The notes beneath the pieces are model-generated. The model was not told the DNA's origin. It searched no databases and worked only from the letters and a program-made list of their open reading frames with translations. Of a stretch of DNA of 64,000 nt, positions 29,783 to 38,276 are shown piece after piece. Each line of letters starts with the position of its first letter. The stretch's first letter is position 1. The stretch lies in the NCBI GenBank assembly GCA_025800385.1, contig JAOXRS010000200.1, positions 32,837 through 96,836 of the forward strand. Reading direction: 5' to 3'. The stretch comes from Candidatus Albibeggiatoa sp. nov. NOAA (GTDB lineage: Bacteria; Pseudomonadota; Gammaproteobacteria; Beggiatoales; Beggiatoaceae). Made by a program: the position numbers and the translations under genes.

Positions 29783-31957
29783 TTAATCGGAAAACTCATT
29801 ACAGCGGTCTAAATAGACTATAGCTGCATCATCATGCTCATTTATGCTTAATACTTTTTCAAAAGCAGTGCGAGCAGCATCCAATTCGCCACCATGATAA
29901 TAAACACAGCCCTCTTCAAAATCATTGAGGGTTTTTGCTTTGAGTTCCACAATTTCAGGTTGATCGCCATCGAAGACTTCATATACGGTTACCGCTTCCG
30001 ATTTACCTTTAACTTTTACTCGATCAATCACGCGAATATGGTAGCGGGCAATGTCTTCTAAGCTTTGATACGTTTGGTCAGTGATTAACAAAGCTGTGCC
30101 ATAAATCTTGGTTAAACCTTCAATTCGTGCGGCTAAGTTCACCGCATCAGAAATCACCGTGCCATCCATACGATTAGGCCCACCAACCGTACCTAACATC
30201 AAAGGCCCTGTATTTAAGCCGATACCAATTTTAATCGCTTGATAATTTGCTTCTTGTAGCAAGATGTTATATTCGACTAATCCTTTAAGCATCGCCACTG
30301 CGCCCTGTACCGCATCATCTGCACTGGTTGGGAATAAGGCCATAATCGCATCACCAATATATTTATCAACGAAACCACGGTGTTCACCGATAATAGGTTC
30401 CATTTGTCCTAAATAAATATTGATAAAGTCAAAGTTTTCTTGTGGAGTCATTTTCTCTGACATGGCCGTGAAACCGCGAATATCACAGAATAAAATGGTC
30501 ATGTCCTGCTCAACGTGGTCACCTAATTGCACATCAACTACACTTTCTTTGTCTAATAATTTCAAGAACTCACGTGGAATAAATCGCTCATAAGCTTTGT
30601 TCAGCTCAAATAATTCATTAGTAAATTTCTGGCGTGCAGCTTCGACTTCTTCTGGAGTTTTACAGCGTTCAATATAAGATTTAGCTGCTTCATCATGTGG
30701 ATTTTTGATAACCACTTCTTCAAATAATTTTCTAGCCCGTTCGAATTTTTTACCATGATAGGAAGCACAGGCTTCTTCAAAGTATTCTAATGTCTCATCT
30801 TTTAAATCAAGTTGTTCAGGTGTATCGGCTTCGAATACTTCATATACCATAACCGAGGTTTTGTTTTTGCCCTTACTCTTAATGCGATCGATGACACGAA
30901 TATTGTATTCAAATTTATTTTCTAAACGGTTGAACGTGGTTTCTGTGATTAATAACGGGGTTTTATAACTTTTAGTTAAATCTTCAATCCGTGCTGTCAC
31001 ACTCACCGCTTCTGCAATCACTGTCCCGTCCATACGATTTTGCCCACCAACTGTACCCAGCATCAATGTGCCTGTGTGCATTCCAATCCCAATGGAAATG
31101 GAGGGGTAACCCGCTTCTTTGAGCAACTCATTGTAATCATCTAGCTTTTTCAGCATGGAAATTGCGCCACGCACGGCATCATCGGCGCAGGTTGGGAATA
31201 AGGCCATAATGCCATCACCAATATATTTATCAATGAAACCATTATGTTCGCGTATGACAGGCTCCATTTGCCCTAAATAAATATTAATGAAATCAAAGCG
31301 TTCTTCAGGTGTCATATTCTCAGAAATTTCGGTAAAGCCGCGAATGTCTGAAAACATCACAGTCATCTCTTTTTCAACTAAATCACCGAGTTTAATATCT
31401 AAAATATTTTTACAGCCCAATACGTTTAGGAATTCTTGTGGCACGAAACGTTTATATACATCGTTCAGCTGGCTGAGCCGCCCTTTATGGGTTTCGGTTT
31501 CGTGTTGGATTGCTGTCATTTGAGTTTGTAGTTCGGCAATTGTATTTTGCTGAGCTTCAATCTGTTGCTGTAGTGTTTGGACAGACAGATGGACTTCAAT
31601 CCGTGCGAGCACTTCTTCAATTTGAAATGGACGCGCGAGATAGTCTAAACCACCAATATTGAAACCACGTACTTTATCAATGGATTCACTGGTGTCCATC
31701 ATGAATAAAACAGGCACGTGTTTAACTTGGCGATTGTTCTTAAATTGTTCGCACAAAGTGAAGCCGTCTGGCGCAGGCATGATGACATCAAGCAAAATGA
31801 GGTTGGGCGTATTAGACTCAATTAGCTGCAACGCTTCTTCCCCATTTTCTGCAACAAGAACTTCGTAGTCATTTGTGGATAAAAATTCATACAACACGCT
31901 CACGTTGTCTGGTTCATCATCCACAATAAGAATTGTCGGTGATCGTTGCAGGGTCAT
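29783..31957 (-). CDS. Receiver protein with two tandem class III nucleotide cyclase domains
   Basis: This 724-residue soluble protein is ordered receiver (residues 1-125, phosphoacceptor Asp57, the usual Lys replaced by Arg109), coiled coil (128-160), cyclase 1 (about 175-375), TPR-like spacer (390-430), cyclase 2 (about 465-665), TPR-like end. Cyclase 2 has all expected residues: metal Asp492 and Asp536, Lys532, Thr600, Asn607 and Arg611. Cyclase 1 keeps Asp204, Asp248, Lys244, Thr312 and Arg323 but has Ser319 at the catalytic Asn position, so it may be inactive or regulatory. The Lys/Thr pair is the purine-selecting set known from cyanobacterial adenylyl cyclases. cAMP synthesis under phosphorelay control is inferred. 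Confidence 0.85.
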   Translation of the reverse strand: MTLQRSPTILIVDDEPDNVSVLYEFLSTNDYEVLVAENGEEALQLIESNTPNLILLDVIMPAPDGFTLCEQFKNNRQVKHVPVLFMMDTSESIDKVRGFNIGGLDYLARPFQIEEVLARIEVHLSVQTLQQQIEAQQNTIAELQTQMTAIQHETETHKGRLSQLNDVYKRFVPQEFLNVLGCKNILDIKLGDLVEKEMTVMFSDIRGFTEISENMTPEERFDFINIYLGQMEPVIREHNGFIDKYIGDGIMALFPTCADDAVRGAISMLKKLDDYNELLKEAGYPSISIGIGMHTGTLMLGTVGGQNRMDGTVIAEAVSVTARIEDLTKSYKTPLLITETTFNRLENKFEYNIRVIDRIKSKGKNKTSVMVYEVFEADTPEQLDLKDETLEYFEEACASYHGKKFERARKLFEEVVIKNPHDEAAKSYIERCKTPEEVEAARQKFTNELFELNKAYERFIPREFLKLLDKESVVDVQLGDHVEQDMTILFCDIRGFTAMSEKMTPQENFDFINIYLGQMEPIIGEHRGFVDKYIGDAIMALFPTSADDAVQGAVAMLKGLVEYNILLQEANYQAIKIGIGLNTGPLMLGTVGGPNRMDGTVISDAVNLAARIEGLTKIYGTALLITDQTYQSLEDIARYHIRVIDRVKVKGKSEAVTVYEVFDGDQPEIVELKAKTLNDFEEGCVYYHGGELDAARTAFEKVLSINEHDDAAIVYLDRCNEFSD

Positions 31958-32295
31958 ATCTTAGGACAATTATTGAAGACCTTCGGGAAAATGCAATACG
32001 CAATAGGAAAGTGGCAATAATACCACATTGCTGAAAAAAAAATCGCAGCTTTTAGTTGTCATAAGCAGGATTTTTTTAAATACCTTTTATCTCATGATTT
32101 AGCGCATAAGATCAAAAACATAAGATTATTGCCTTGTTTTGTTCATAATAGAAGATAGTTATATTATATATTTGTAGATTAATTTAGGATTAAAATTTTA
32201 AATTATTATTAATTTTATTGTAAAAAATAATTGGTAGGAATTTTGCAAATTATTGTATTGTAAAATTGTTTCTTGTTTTAATGGAGAATATTAAA
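31958..32295. other. AT-rich divergent intergenic region
   Basis: This 338-base stretch separates the cyclase gene from the first single-domain receiver gene. It is strongly AT-rich with several A/T runs and must hold two divergent promoters. I see no gene, RNA or repeat that I can defend. A GGAGA at 32283-32287 serves the receiver start at 32296. Confidence 0.5.
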
Positions 32296-32661
32296 ATGAA
32301 GAAAATTCTATATGTTGAGGACTATGAAATGGGGCGTGATATGCTGTCACGTCGTTTGGCTCGTAAGGGATTTGAGTGTATATGTGCATCAGATGGTGGG
32401 CAGGCAGTTGAGTTTGCACATCGTGAGCATCCTGATTTAATTGTGATTGATGTAAGTTTACCCGTTAAATCGAGTTTAGAAGTCACGCAAGAACTTAAAA
32501 CTGCTGAAGATACAAAACATATTCCGATGATTATTTTATATACGATTACTGAGGATAGGGACAAAATTTTAAATGCAGGTTGTGAGGAGCATCAGATTAA
32601 ACCCATTGAATTTCCTGCGTTATTAGCAAAAATGAATCGGTTACTGTCTCATTCAAAATAA
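32296..32661 (+). CDS. Single-domain response regulator (receiver only)
   Basis: This 121-residue CheY-like receiver starts MKKILYVEDYEMGRDML and has the phosphoacceptor in LIVIDVSLPVKSS (Asp52), a threonine in the ILYTIT region and Lys in HQIKPIEF. No output domain is attached. The ATG at 32296 is preceded by GGAGA. It is the first of two intact and one degenerate receivers in a row, so it may relay phosphate to them or to the cyclase protein opposite. The cognate kinase is unknown. Confidence 0.8.
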   Translation: MKKILYVEDYEMGRDMLSRRLARKGFECICASDGGQAVEFAHREHPDLIVIDVSLPVKSSLEVTQELKTAEDTKHIPMIILYTITEDRDKILNAGCEEHQIKPIEFPALLAKMNRLLSHSK

Positions 32662-32738
32662 GAAATGAAATATAGAATGATGTATTCTTATTTTGTATAA
32701 ACCATAAGTATTGGAAGTATCTAACATATATTTTTATA

Positions 32739-32807
32739 GCTGCTAGGCCTATAGAATTTTTTGAGTTATTAGAAGAAATAAATCAGCTATTGAAAGTAAA
32801 TAATTAA
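32739..32807 (+). pseudogene. Remnant of a receiver-domain gene
   Basis: Twenty-two codons and a stop read AARPIEFFELLEEINQLLK followed by VNN, matching the last helix of the neighbouring receivers (KPIEFPALLAKMNRLLS). No start or N-terminal part is present in the 77 bases upstream. It is best read as the 3' end of a deleted fourth receiver of this tandem set. Confidence 0.6.
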
Positions 32808-32818
32808 GGATCGTAGAA

Positions 32819-33199
32819 GTGCAAATTATTTTAATTGTAGATGATGTCCCTCCTAGTGTAGATGTACTGAGGAATTTTTTATCAGCACATGGATTTGGTG
32901 TAAGACGCACTATCAATGGGCAAAAAGCAATTGAATTAGCCAGTCAAATCAAACCCGATATTATATTAATGGACTCAATGATGCCTGTAATGCATGGCTG
33001 GGAAGCAACTGCAATACTTAAAGCAAGAGAAGACACAAAGCATATTCCTATTATCACCATAGGTGAAGGTATGGAAGAGCATCAAGAAAAAGCACTTGCA
33101 GCAGGTTGTGATGATCTTCTAGTCAAACCTATAAAACTACCCGAACTATTGGAAAAAATAAATAACTTGCTATCCCAAAAAAGAAAACAAGATGCCTAA
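32819..33199 (+). CDS. Single-domain response regulator (receiver only), GTG start
   Basis: This 126-residue receiver begins at a GTG (32819) with AAGGA upstream. It has the acidic pair in LIVDDVPPSV, the phosphoacceptor in IILMDSMMPVMHGWE, and the conserved Lys in LLVKPIKLPELL. It overlaps the next receiver gene by eight bases, so the two are likely co-translated. No output domain is present. Confidence 0.8.
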   Translation: MQIILIVDDVPPSVDVLRNFLSAHGFGVRRTINGQKAIELASQIKPDIILMDSMMPVMHGWEATAILKAREDTKHIPIITIGEGMEEHQEKALAAGCDDLLVKPIKLPELLEKINNLLSQKRKQDA

Positions 33200-33563
33200 A
33201 ATTTTATATGTTGAACAACCCGATATAGGAAAAGATATATTTTCAAGACGCTTAACCCGTAAAGGTTTTGAGTGTGTCGTTGCTAGCAGTGGGGAACAAG
33301 CCATTGAGCTTGCTAAACTTGAGCAGCCTGATTTAATCTTAATGGAAATGGAGCTATTAGTTAAATCTGGATGGGAAGTTGCAAAAGAACTTAAAGCAGC
33401 GGAAGATACGAAAGACATTCCTATTATTGCCTTAGTTGCTCATGCAATGTCTAAAGATAGAGAAAAAGCCCTTGCCATTGGCTGCGATGATTGTGATACC
33501 CAACCCATTGAGTTAGCTCGTTTACTTGGAAAAATACACAACTTATTAGACAAGCAAAAGTGA
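33192..33563 (+). CDS. Degenerate receiver-domain protein (Asp to Glu)
   Basis: This 123-residue protein is a clear paralogue of the receiver at 32296 (RRLTRKGFECVVASSGEQA against RRLARKGFECICASDGGQA). The phosphoacceptor is Glu in LILMEMELLVKSGW, the acidic pair is reduced to YVEQPD, and the conserved Lys is Gln in TQPIEL. It therefore cannot be phosphorylated in the normal way. Glu may mimic the phosphorylated state. It overlaps the preceding receiver gene by eight bases. Confidence 0.8.
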   Translation: MPKILYVEQPDIGKDIFSRRLTRKGFECVVASSGEQAIELAKLEQPDLILMEMELLVKSGWEVAKELKAAEDTKDIPIIALVAHAMSKDREKALAIGCDDCDTQPIELARLLGKIHNLLDKQK

Positions 33564-33611
33564 CAAAAATCTCATTTTATTAAAATTTTGCCACTTATTA
33601 TTTAAAAGTTG

Positions 33612-33863
33612 TCAAGGTTCTAAACTTAGCTCTTCTGCTTCACAGCCTACAGGTACACCTAAATTACCTTCTGCATCTTCAAAACGAACTAAAAATAATA
33701 CAGCATCAGGATTGTGTTCTAAATGCCCCGTATTAATTAACACGCCGCGTGTACCAACTTCAGCTAGTATTGCGTCAGGTTTAATTTCTGGAATGCCGCC
33801 ATCATTTTGAATTTTGGTTGCTGCGTAAACAATGTCTCCAGGTTCAAGCTCGTATACAGACAT
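33612..33863 (-). CDS. nifZ: NifZ domain protein
   Basis: This 83-residue protein carries the compact NifZ fold pattern: YELEPGDIVYAATKIQNDGG, a second strand TRGVLINTGHLE, and LVRFEDAEGNLGVPVGCEAEEL. NifZ helps mature the P-cluster of the nitrogenase MoFe protein. It follows the 2Fe-2S ferredoxin gene by three bases and nifE by about 380, all on the same strand. The short length is usual for single-domain NifZ. Confidence 0.85.
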   Translation of the reverse strand: MSVYELEPGDIVYAATKIQNDGGIPEIKPDAILAEVGTRGVLINTGHLEHNPDAVLFLVRFEDAEGNLGVPVGCEAEELSLEP

Positions 33864-33866
33864 GGC

Positions 33867-34193
33867 TTATCCCCATACTTCAGCGGGTGCTTTTAAGCGT
33901 TCAACCACTTCGCCTTCAAGTAAATGCTTATCCACAATTTCATCTACATCCGCAGCCGTTACGCCACCATACATCACCCCATCAGGATAAATCAAAACGC
34001 TAGAGCCTGTGCTACAAGGGCCAATACAACCACTATTAGTAATCACAAAACGGTCGAATAAATTGCGAGATTGAATTTGCTGAATGAAGGCTTCCATCAC
34101 CTGCGATGCGCCTTTTTCAAAGCAAGAACCACGCGGATGCCCCGGTGGGCGGGTTTGAATACAGACGAAAACATGTTTTTCTGGTTTAGGCAT
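33867..34193 (-). CDS. Thioredoxin-like [2Fe-2S] ferredoxin, nif-linked
   Basis: This 108-residue ferredoxin has cysteines at 11, 24, 56 and 60 (VFVCIQTRPPGHPRGSC and NSGCIGPCSTG), the arrangement of thioredoxin-fold 2Fe-2S proteins such as the one encoded in several nif clusters. It probably delivers electrons during nitrogenase cofactor assembly or to the nitrogenase system. It lies between nifE and nifZ in one transcription direction. Confidence 0.85.
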   Translation of the reverse strand: MPKPEKHVFVCIQTRPPGHPRGSCFEKGASQVMEAFIQQIQSRNLFDRFVITNSGCIGPCSTGSSVLIYPDGVMYGGVTAADVDEIVDKHLLEGEVVERLKAPAEVWG

Positions 34194-34242
34194 GATGTAC
34201 AGTTCCCTAATTGAATTTTCGATTTACGATTTAAAAATACGA

Positions 34243-35610
34243 TTATTTCCAAGGCGCAGCAGAACGGACTTGAGGCCAGATAGGACTCTCAATGGTTAAG
34301 GCTAATTGGCGCACGAGTTCCAACATACCCGTATAACCTTCATAACCAAATTCGCGTTCTTGATTGATGTCTAAAAATGGAATCCGAGCTTTTAGCGCGG
34401 TGTACATGTTCCGACCGCCTGCGATTAAAATATCGGCTTTGTAATCTTCATAAGTTTGCAGTAGGATTTTTGGATTGCCTTCATCAAGCATTTTGGTATC
34501 TTCACCCATCAATTCACGGATTCTGGCTTTATCTTCTTCAGTTGATTTACGCGTGCCCGTTGCCACTACTTTCATGCCTAAATCTTGTAATGCCGAAACC
34601 ACCGACCAAGATTTCACACCACCTGTATATAATAAAACCCGTTTGCCATTGAGACGTTCCGCCCAAGGCTCTAAAGACTTGCGGATTTTGGCTTCTTCGC
34701 GTTTGATTAAGGCTTCTGTGCGTTTAGTTAAATCTGGATCATCAATTAAGCGAGCAAAATCACGTAAAGCTTGAGATGTATCAGTGATGCCATAGAAGCT
34801 GCCTTCAAACCAAGGAATGTGATAGTTTTCTTCTAATTTACGCGCGACGTTAATCATCGCTTTAGAACAGACCATCATAGTGACTTTGGCTTTGTGCATA
34901 GTTTGGACTTCGTGGTAACGGGCATCGCCAGATAAGGTACACAGTACACGAATCCCTAATTCATCTAACAACGGTAAAACGTGCCAAAATTCACCCGCAA
35001 TATTGTATTCACCGACTAAATTCACATCATGGATTTTCATATTTTTTGGTGGATTTTTAACAGGTTCAGGGTCGCGTGTACCCATCACATATTTGAACAT
35101 TGCCTCACCTGCAATCCGATTGCCTAAGTTCTTCGTACCATAAAATCCTGCCGCATCCACAGGTATAACGGGCACATTCCAACGCTCTTGTGCTGCTTTA
35201 CAAACGGCTTCAATATCATCACCAATCAGTGCAGGCACACAGGTGTTATATACAAAAACGGCTGCTGGACTATGGTCGTCAATTGCTTGTTTAATTGAAT
35301 GGAATAAACGTTTTTCACCCCGTCCCATAATCACATCTTGCTCGGTCAAATCGGTTGTCATACCTAAACGATACAAAGTCGAACCAGAAGAACGTGTGCC
35401 ACGGTTATCCCAAGAGCTGCCTGCACAAGCGATAGGCCCGTGAACAATATGCGCTACGTCAGCAATGGGTAATAAAGCAATTTGTGCCCCATCGAATGCA
35501 CAGCCACCAGCCGTTGCACCGGGTTTAGTTTTGGCACAGCCAGATTTAGCTTTTTTATTATGTTCGCAGGCGGGTTCGTCGAGTAATTCAGCGATGTCTT
35601 TGGACTTCAT
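34243..35610 (-). CDS. nifE: Nitrogenase iron-molybdenum cofactor scaffold protein NifE
   Basis: This 455-residue NifD-like protein, with NifN, forms the scaffold on which FeMo-co is completed. The start [20 protein letters not shown] is diagnostic, with cysteines in [15 protein letters not shown] and [11 protein letters not shown] that would hold a cluster. The length and lack of the cofactor-binding His of NifD favour NifE. nifN, which normally follows, is absent here; ferredoxin and nifZ follow instead. The upstream 340 bases carry toxin-antitoxin debris rather than another nif gene, so the operon start has been disturbed or is simply here. Confidence 0.93.
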   Translation of the reverse strand: MKSKDIAELLDEPACEHNKKAKSGCAKTKPGATAGGCAFDGAQIALLPIADVAHIVHGPIACAGSSWDNRGTRSSGSTLYRLGMTTDLTEQDVIMGRGEKRLFHSIKQAIDDHSPAAVFVYNTCVPALIGDDIEAVCKAAQERWNVPVIPVDAAGFYGTKNLGNRIAGEAMFKYVMGTRDPEPVKNPPKNMKIHDVNLVGEYNIAGEFWHVLPLLDELGIRVLCTLSGDARYHEVQTMHKAKVTMMVCSKAMINVARKLEENYHIPWFEGSFYGITDTSQALRDFARLIDDPDLTKRTEALIKREEAKIRKSLEPWAERLNGKRVLLYTGGVKSWSVVSALQDLGMKVVATGTRKSTEEDKARIRELMGEDTKMLDEGNPKILLQTYEDYKADILIAGGRNMYTALKARIPFLDINQEREFGYEGYTGMLELVRQLALTIESPIWPQVRSAAPWK

Positions 35611-35772
35611 GGCAACAACCTATGTAAAATGGATGCGTTTATGAAGGCTTTGGCAACTTGTATTCCAGTTTTTTTGTTTATATTAAACAAGTGGTTAAAT
35701 TAACCTTGGAATGTGTAGAATATAACAATAGAGGGATTTGTCGGGTTTGCTACATTTTTGATAGCAGATACA

Positions 35773-35882
35773 TCGCTTGTGATATTGGCAGAGCACTTAG
35801 GGCATGGACGCATTTTATCGACTGACCAACTTTGGTGTGTATCGTTGGAAGCAAACTTATTGTTAATTTGATGTTTCCTTAA
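35773..35882 (+). pseudogene. Decayed 3' copy of the adjacent vapC gene
   Basis: This stretch matches the last 120 bases of the intact PIN toxin gene (36528-36647) very closely, including TCGCTTGTGATATTGGCAGA and the shared ending TTTGATGTTTCCTTAA. It has lost two blocks of about five bases, one before TTTGGTGTG and one in the last codons, which breaks the frame. It sits just upstream of the intact antitoxin gene, so it is the relic of a second copy of the locus. The rest of 35611-35950 holds no gene I can see. Confidence 0.8.
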
Positions 35883-35950
35883 GTTTGTCAAAATAGGATT
35901 TTTAAGTGAAAGTATAATATTATAGAGAGATATGCGAAGGAGATAAGCAA

Positions 35951-36235
35951 ATGATTACGATTGATTATGACACAGAGCAACAGTTATATAAATTGGCGCA
36001 AGAGGAAGGTACTGAGCCAGAAAAGTTAATCAAAAAGTTACTGAGTTTCTATTTAGGTGAAGAACCCAAACCAGAACTATCTGAGAGAAAACATAGTAAT
36101 GTAGCAAAAAAATCTAAACCTGAACTCATCCGAGATTTAGGGCTAATTGGTTGTTTTTCTGCTGAACCTGAGTTGTCAGAAAATTACAAAGCCGTGTTAT
36201 CAGAAAGTTGGGATAAAAAATATGATAATAGCTGA
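35951..36235 (+). CDS. VapB-like antitoxin
   Basis: This 94-residue protein starts MITIDYDTEQQLYKLAQEEG and contains a ribbon-helix-helix-like segment (EPEKLIKKLLSFYLGEE) followed by a flexible tail that would bind the toxin. A GAAGGAG ribosome site precedes the ATG. It overlaps the PIN toxin gene by 14 bases, the classical antitoxin-toxin arrangement. Confidence 0.65.
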   Translation: MITIDYDTEQQLYKLAQEEGTEPEKLIKKLLSFYLGEEPKPELSERKHSNVAKKSKPELIRDLGLIGCFSAEPELSENYKAVLSESWDKKYDNS

Positions 36236-36647
36236 TACTGGTTTTTGGGTGAGCTTATTTAATGAGTCTGATAAATTTCACCATTTGGCAATTCAATGTT
36301 ATGAAAAAGTGGTTGCTAAGGATGAAAGTTTGATTACAACTTGTGCAGTGATGACAGAAACTTGCCATTTACTTATGAAAAGAGCTGGGGTTTCTGTACA
36401 ACAAAAATTTATAACCAGTTTTCATAAAGGTGCTTTTATTGTTTTTGAATTAAAAATTGAGCAGGGTGAACGATTACAGCTTTTGATGCAAAAATATCAA
36501 GATTTACCAATGGATTTAGCGGATGCTTCGCTTGTGATATTGGCAGAGCATTTGGGGCATGGACGCATTTTATCAACTGACCAGCGTGATTTTGGTGTGT
36601 ATCGTTGGAAGCAAACTTATCCATTTGTTAATTTGATGTTTCCTTAA
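36222..36647 (+). CDS. PIN-domain ribonuclease toxin (VapC family)
   Basis: This 141-residue protein starts MIIADTGFWVSLF with the first catalytic Asp, then VMTETCHLL (Glu), DLADASLVIL (Asp) and STDQRDFGVYRW (Asp), a complete PIN acidic set. PIN toxins cleave tRNA or rRNA when released from the antitoxin. I start at the ATG at 36222, inside the antitoxin end. A broken copy of its 3' end lies upstream at 35773-35882. The 3' end touches the end of the convergent hypothetical gene by four bases. Confidence 0.85.
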   Translation: MIIADTGFWVSLFNESDKFHHLAIQCYEKVVAKDESLITTCAVMTETCHLLMKRAGVSVQQKFITSFHKGAFIVFELKIEQGERLQLLMQKYQDLPMDLADASLVILAEHLGHGRILSTDQRDFGVYRWKQTYPFVNLMFP

Positions 36648-37564
36648 TCTTTTTTAATCCATGAGCGAAAATCATAAAACTTATTTTTCTTGTGGTTTGT
36701 ATTAGATGAAAGAGGTACAAATACAGGATTTAGCCAATTCCAATTTAAGCGTTGTTGTAGCTTATTATACTTTTCTTTTAATTCATTATTTGATCTTATT
36801 TTAGGATTTTCATCCAATTCTTTAGCTGCCACCCGTTGTTTGTAAAAGTCTTTAACTAAAGCCATATTTTGTTCCATCTTTTTAATATCTTGTAAAGATA
36901 ATTCAAAGGTATACTGGTTATTATTTATATTAAAGTCTTCCAGTGAATCTATTTCAACTACTGCAGTATACTTCCCTTGCTTCCAACTAGATGCTTGTTC
37001 TACAAAAGAGTAAAGTTTTAGCATTTCTTGTGAGTCTAAAAATTGTTCAAACTCAAACTGTTCTACTTCTCGTAAATATTCTAATTGTTTCCAAGCTTTT
37101 GATTCTAATTTCTCTCTACGCTGAAAATACTGTGTATCTTGAAATTTAATAAGCTTCTCTTCAACACCCATAGTATTAAGCTTCATTGCCAATACAGCAT
37201 ATTCTTTAACAAAGGGAACTAAATCACCTGTCATAGTATTTGATGTTTGCATGATACTTTGACTAATACGATGCCACTTTAATATTTTTATTTCCCGATC
37301 TTCATGCATTAGCTTTATGTTTACACCCGAAATGGTAATATCTTTATTTTCAACAGAAAATGCCATATGTAGGTTAATCATTGCACCAAAATGAGGGGCA
37401 AAGCCAATTTCTGTATTCCCCATAAAGATAGTAATAGTCGGTTTACTAAAAAAATCTTTTACAATACCTATTAGATGCGGTGACCAAGCCCCTGCTCCAA
37501 TTAATGCCACCCAGTCAAATATAGTCATTGCTCCAATTAATGCCACCCAGTCAGATATAGTCAT
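36644..37564 (-). CDS. Hypothetical protein with one membrane segment and charged coil
   Basis: This 306-residue protein has a short hydrophobic N-terminus (DWVALIGAGAWSPHLIGIV), a beta-rich middle (PTITIFMGNTEIGFAPHFGA) and a charged C-terminal half with helical segments (SLQDIKKMEQNMALVKDFYK). I do not recognise a family. The first twelve residues are duplicated (MTISDWVALIGA, MTIFDWVALIGA) because of a 36-base tandem repeat covering the start codon, so translation may begin at 37528 instead of 37564. Its neighbours are toxin-antitoxin genes. Confidence 0.5.
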   Translation of the reverse strand: MTISDWVALIGAMTIFDWVALIGAGAWSPHLIGIVKDFFSKPTITIFMGNTEIGFAPHFGAMINLHMAFSVENKDITISGVNIKLMHEDREIKILKWHRISQSIMQTSNTMTGDLVPFVKEYAVLAMKLNTMGVEEKLIKFQDTQYFQRREKLESKAWKQLEYLREVEQFEFEQFLDSQEMLKLYSFVEQASSWKQGKYTAVVEIDSLEDFNINNNQYTFELSLQDIKKMEQNMALVKDFYKQRVAAKELDENPKIRSNNELKEKYNKLQQRLNWNWLNPVFVPLSSNTNHKKNKFYDFRSWIKKD

Positions 37565-37565
37565 T
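37494..37565 (-). repeat. 36-bp tandem duplication across a start codon
   Basis: Positions 37494-37529 and 37530-37565 are two copies of a 36-base unit with one difference (37519 against 37555). Each copy ends with its own ATG on the minus strand, and the unit supplies GGAGCA directly before the second ATG. The duplication keeps the frame and adds twelve residues. Confidence 0.9.
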
Positions 37566-37658
37566 TTCTATTTCCATCATTAATCATCAAAAAACAACTT
37601 TCATTATGCTGTACAAAATCATTAAATTCAATTGAAGTATTTCTCAAATATTAAGAGA

Positions 37659-37925
37659 TCACTCATAATGCGTCCACATTCGAATAATTTTAATGGTTTT
37701 TTCTTGTTCAAAAACTTGATAAACAATGCGATGCTGTTGATTAATTCGACGAGAATATGCACCAGCCAAATCACCAACTAATTTTTCATAACTCGGTGGC
37801 GTTTGATATGGGTTGTTTGAAATGATTTCGAGCAATGCTTGTGCTGCGGGCTTTAAATTACTTGCCGCTAATTTTTTAGCATCTTTCTTAGCTTGCTTTG
37901 TATAAACCAGTGTCCAACTCACCAA
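37659..37925 (-). CDS. Txe/YoeB-family mRNA interferase toxin
   Basis: This 88-residue RelE-fold toxin has the basic active-site pattern AYSRRINQQHRIVYQVFEQE and ends WTHYE, like YoeB. These toxins cleave mRNA in the ribosomal A site. It overlaps its antitoxin gene by seven bases, downstream in the same direction, the usual order for this family. No disruption is visible. Confidence 0.88.
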   Translation of the reverse strand: MVSWTLVYTKQAKKDAKKLAASNLKPAAQALLEIISNNPYQTPPSYEKLVGDLAGAYSRRINQQHRIVYQVFEQEKTIKIIRMWTHYE

Positions 37926-38146
37926 TCTAACTCCTTGTCACATTCTTCAATTGGTGTATTCATTCCTTCAATAATAGAATCTTTCATTTTTGGAATAGAT
38001 GATAAATATTGGGTTTCTTCAAATCCACTTTTATTATTTTCCTGTTTAGCATATTTAAACAAAATAAAATCGACATAATCCTCTATTTCTGTCAATAGTT
38101 CAGGTGGTAATTGATTAATTTTTTCATGGATAGATAACGTACTCAT
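37919..38146 (-). CDS. DUF2281-type antitoxin
   Basis: This 75-residue protein begins MSTLSIHEKINQLPPELLTE and continues EDYVDFILFKYAKQE, the DUF2281 pattern found next to RelE/YoeB or PIN toxins. The acidic C-terminal tail would bind the toxin. It is the first gene of a two-gene unit with the YoeB-like toxin. About 250 bases upstream separate it from divergent soeA. Confidence 0.75.
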   Translation of the reverse strand: MSTLSIHEKINQLPPELLTEIEDYVDFILFKYAKQENNKSGFEETQYLSSIPKMKDSIIEGMNTPIEECDKELDW

Positions 38147-38276
38147 TTTAATTTCCCTTTTGAAACATTATGATAAATTGTATCTGACATCATTCAAAAA
38201 CACCATAAACCTCTCCTTTTATAAACCATAAATAAAATCTATGGATAGCTAGAATTATTCAAATTGTGTTTTGTGC

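Noticed and set aside
34243..35610. nifE gene read as nifD
   Set aside because: The sequence starts [17 protein letters not shown] and is about 455 residues, both typical of NifE; the MoFe-cofactor ligands of NifD were not found and no nifK follows.
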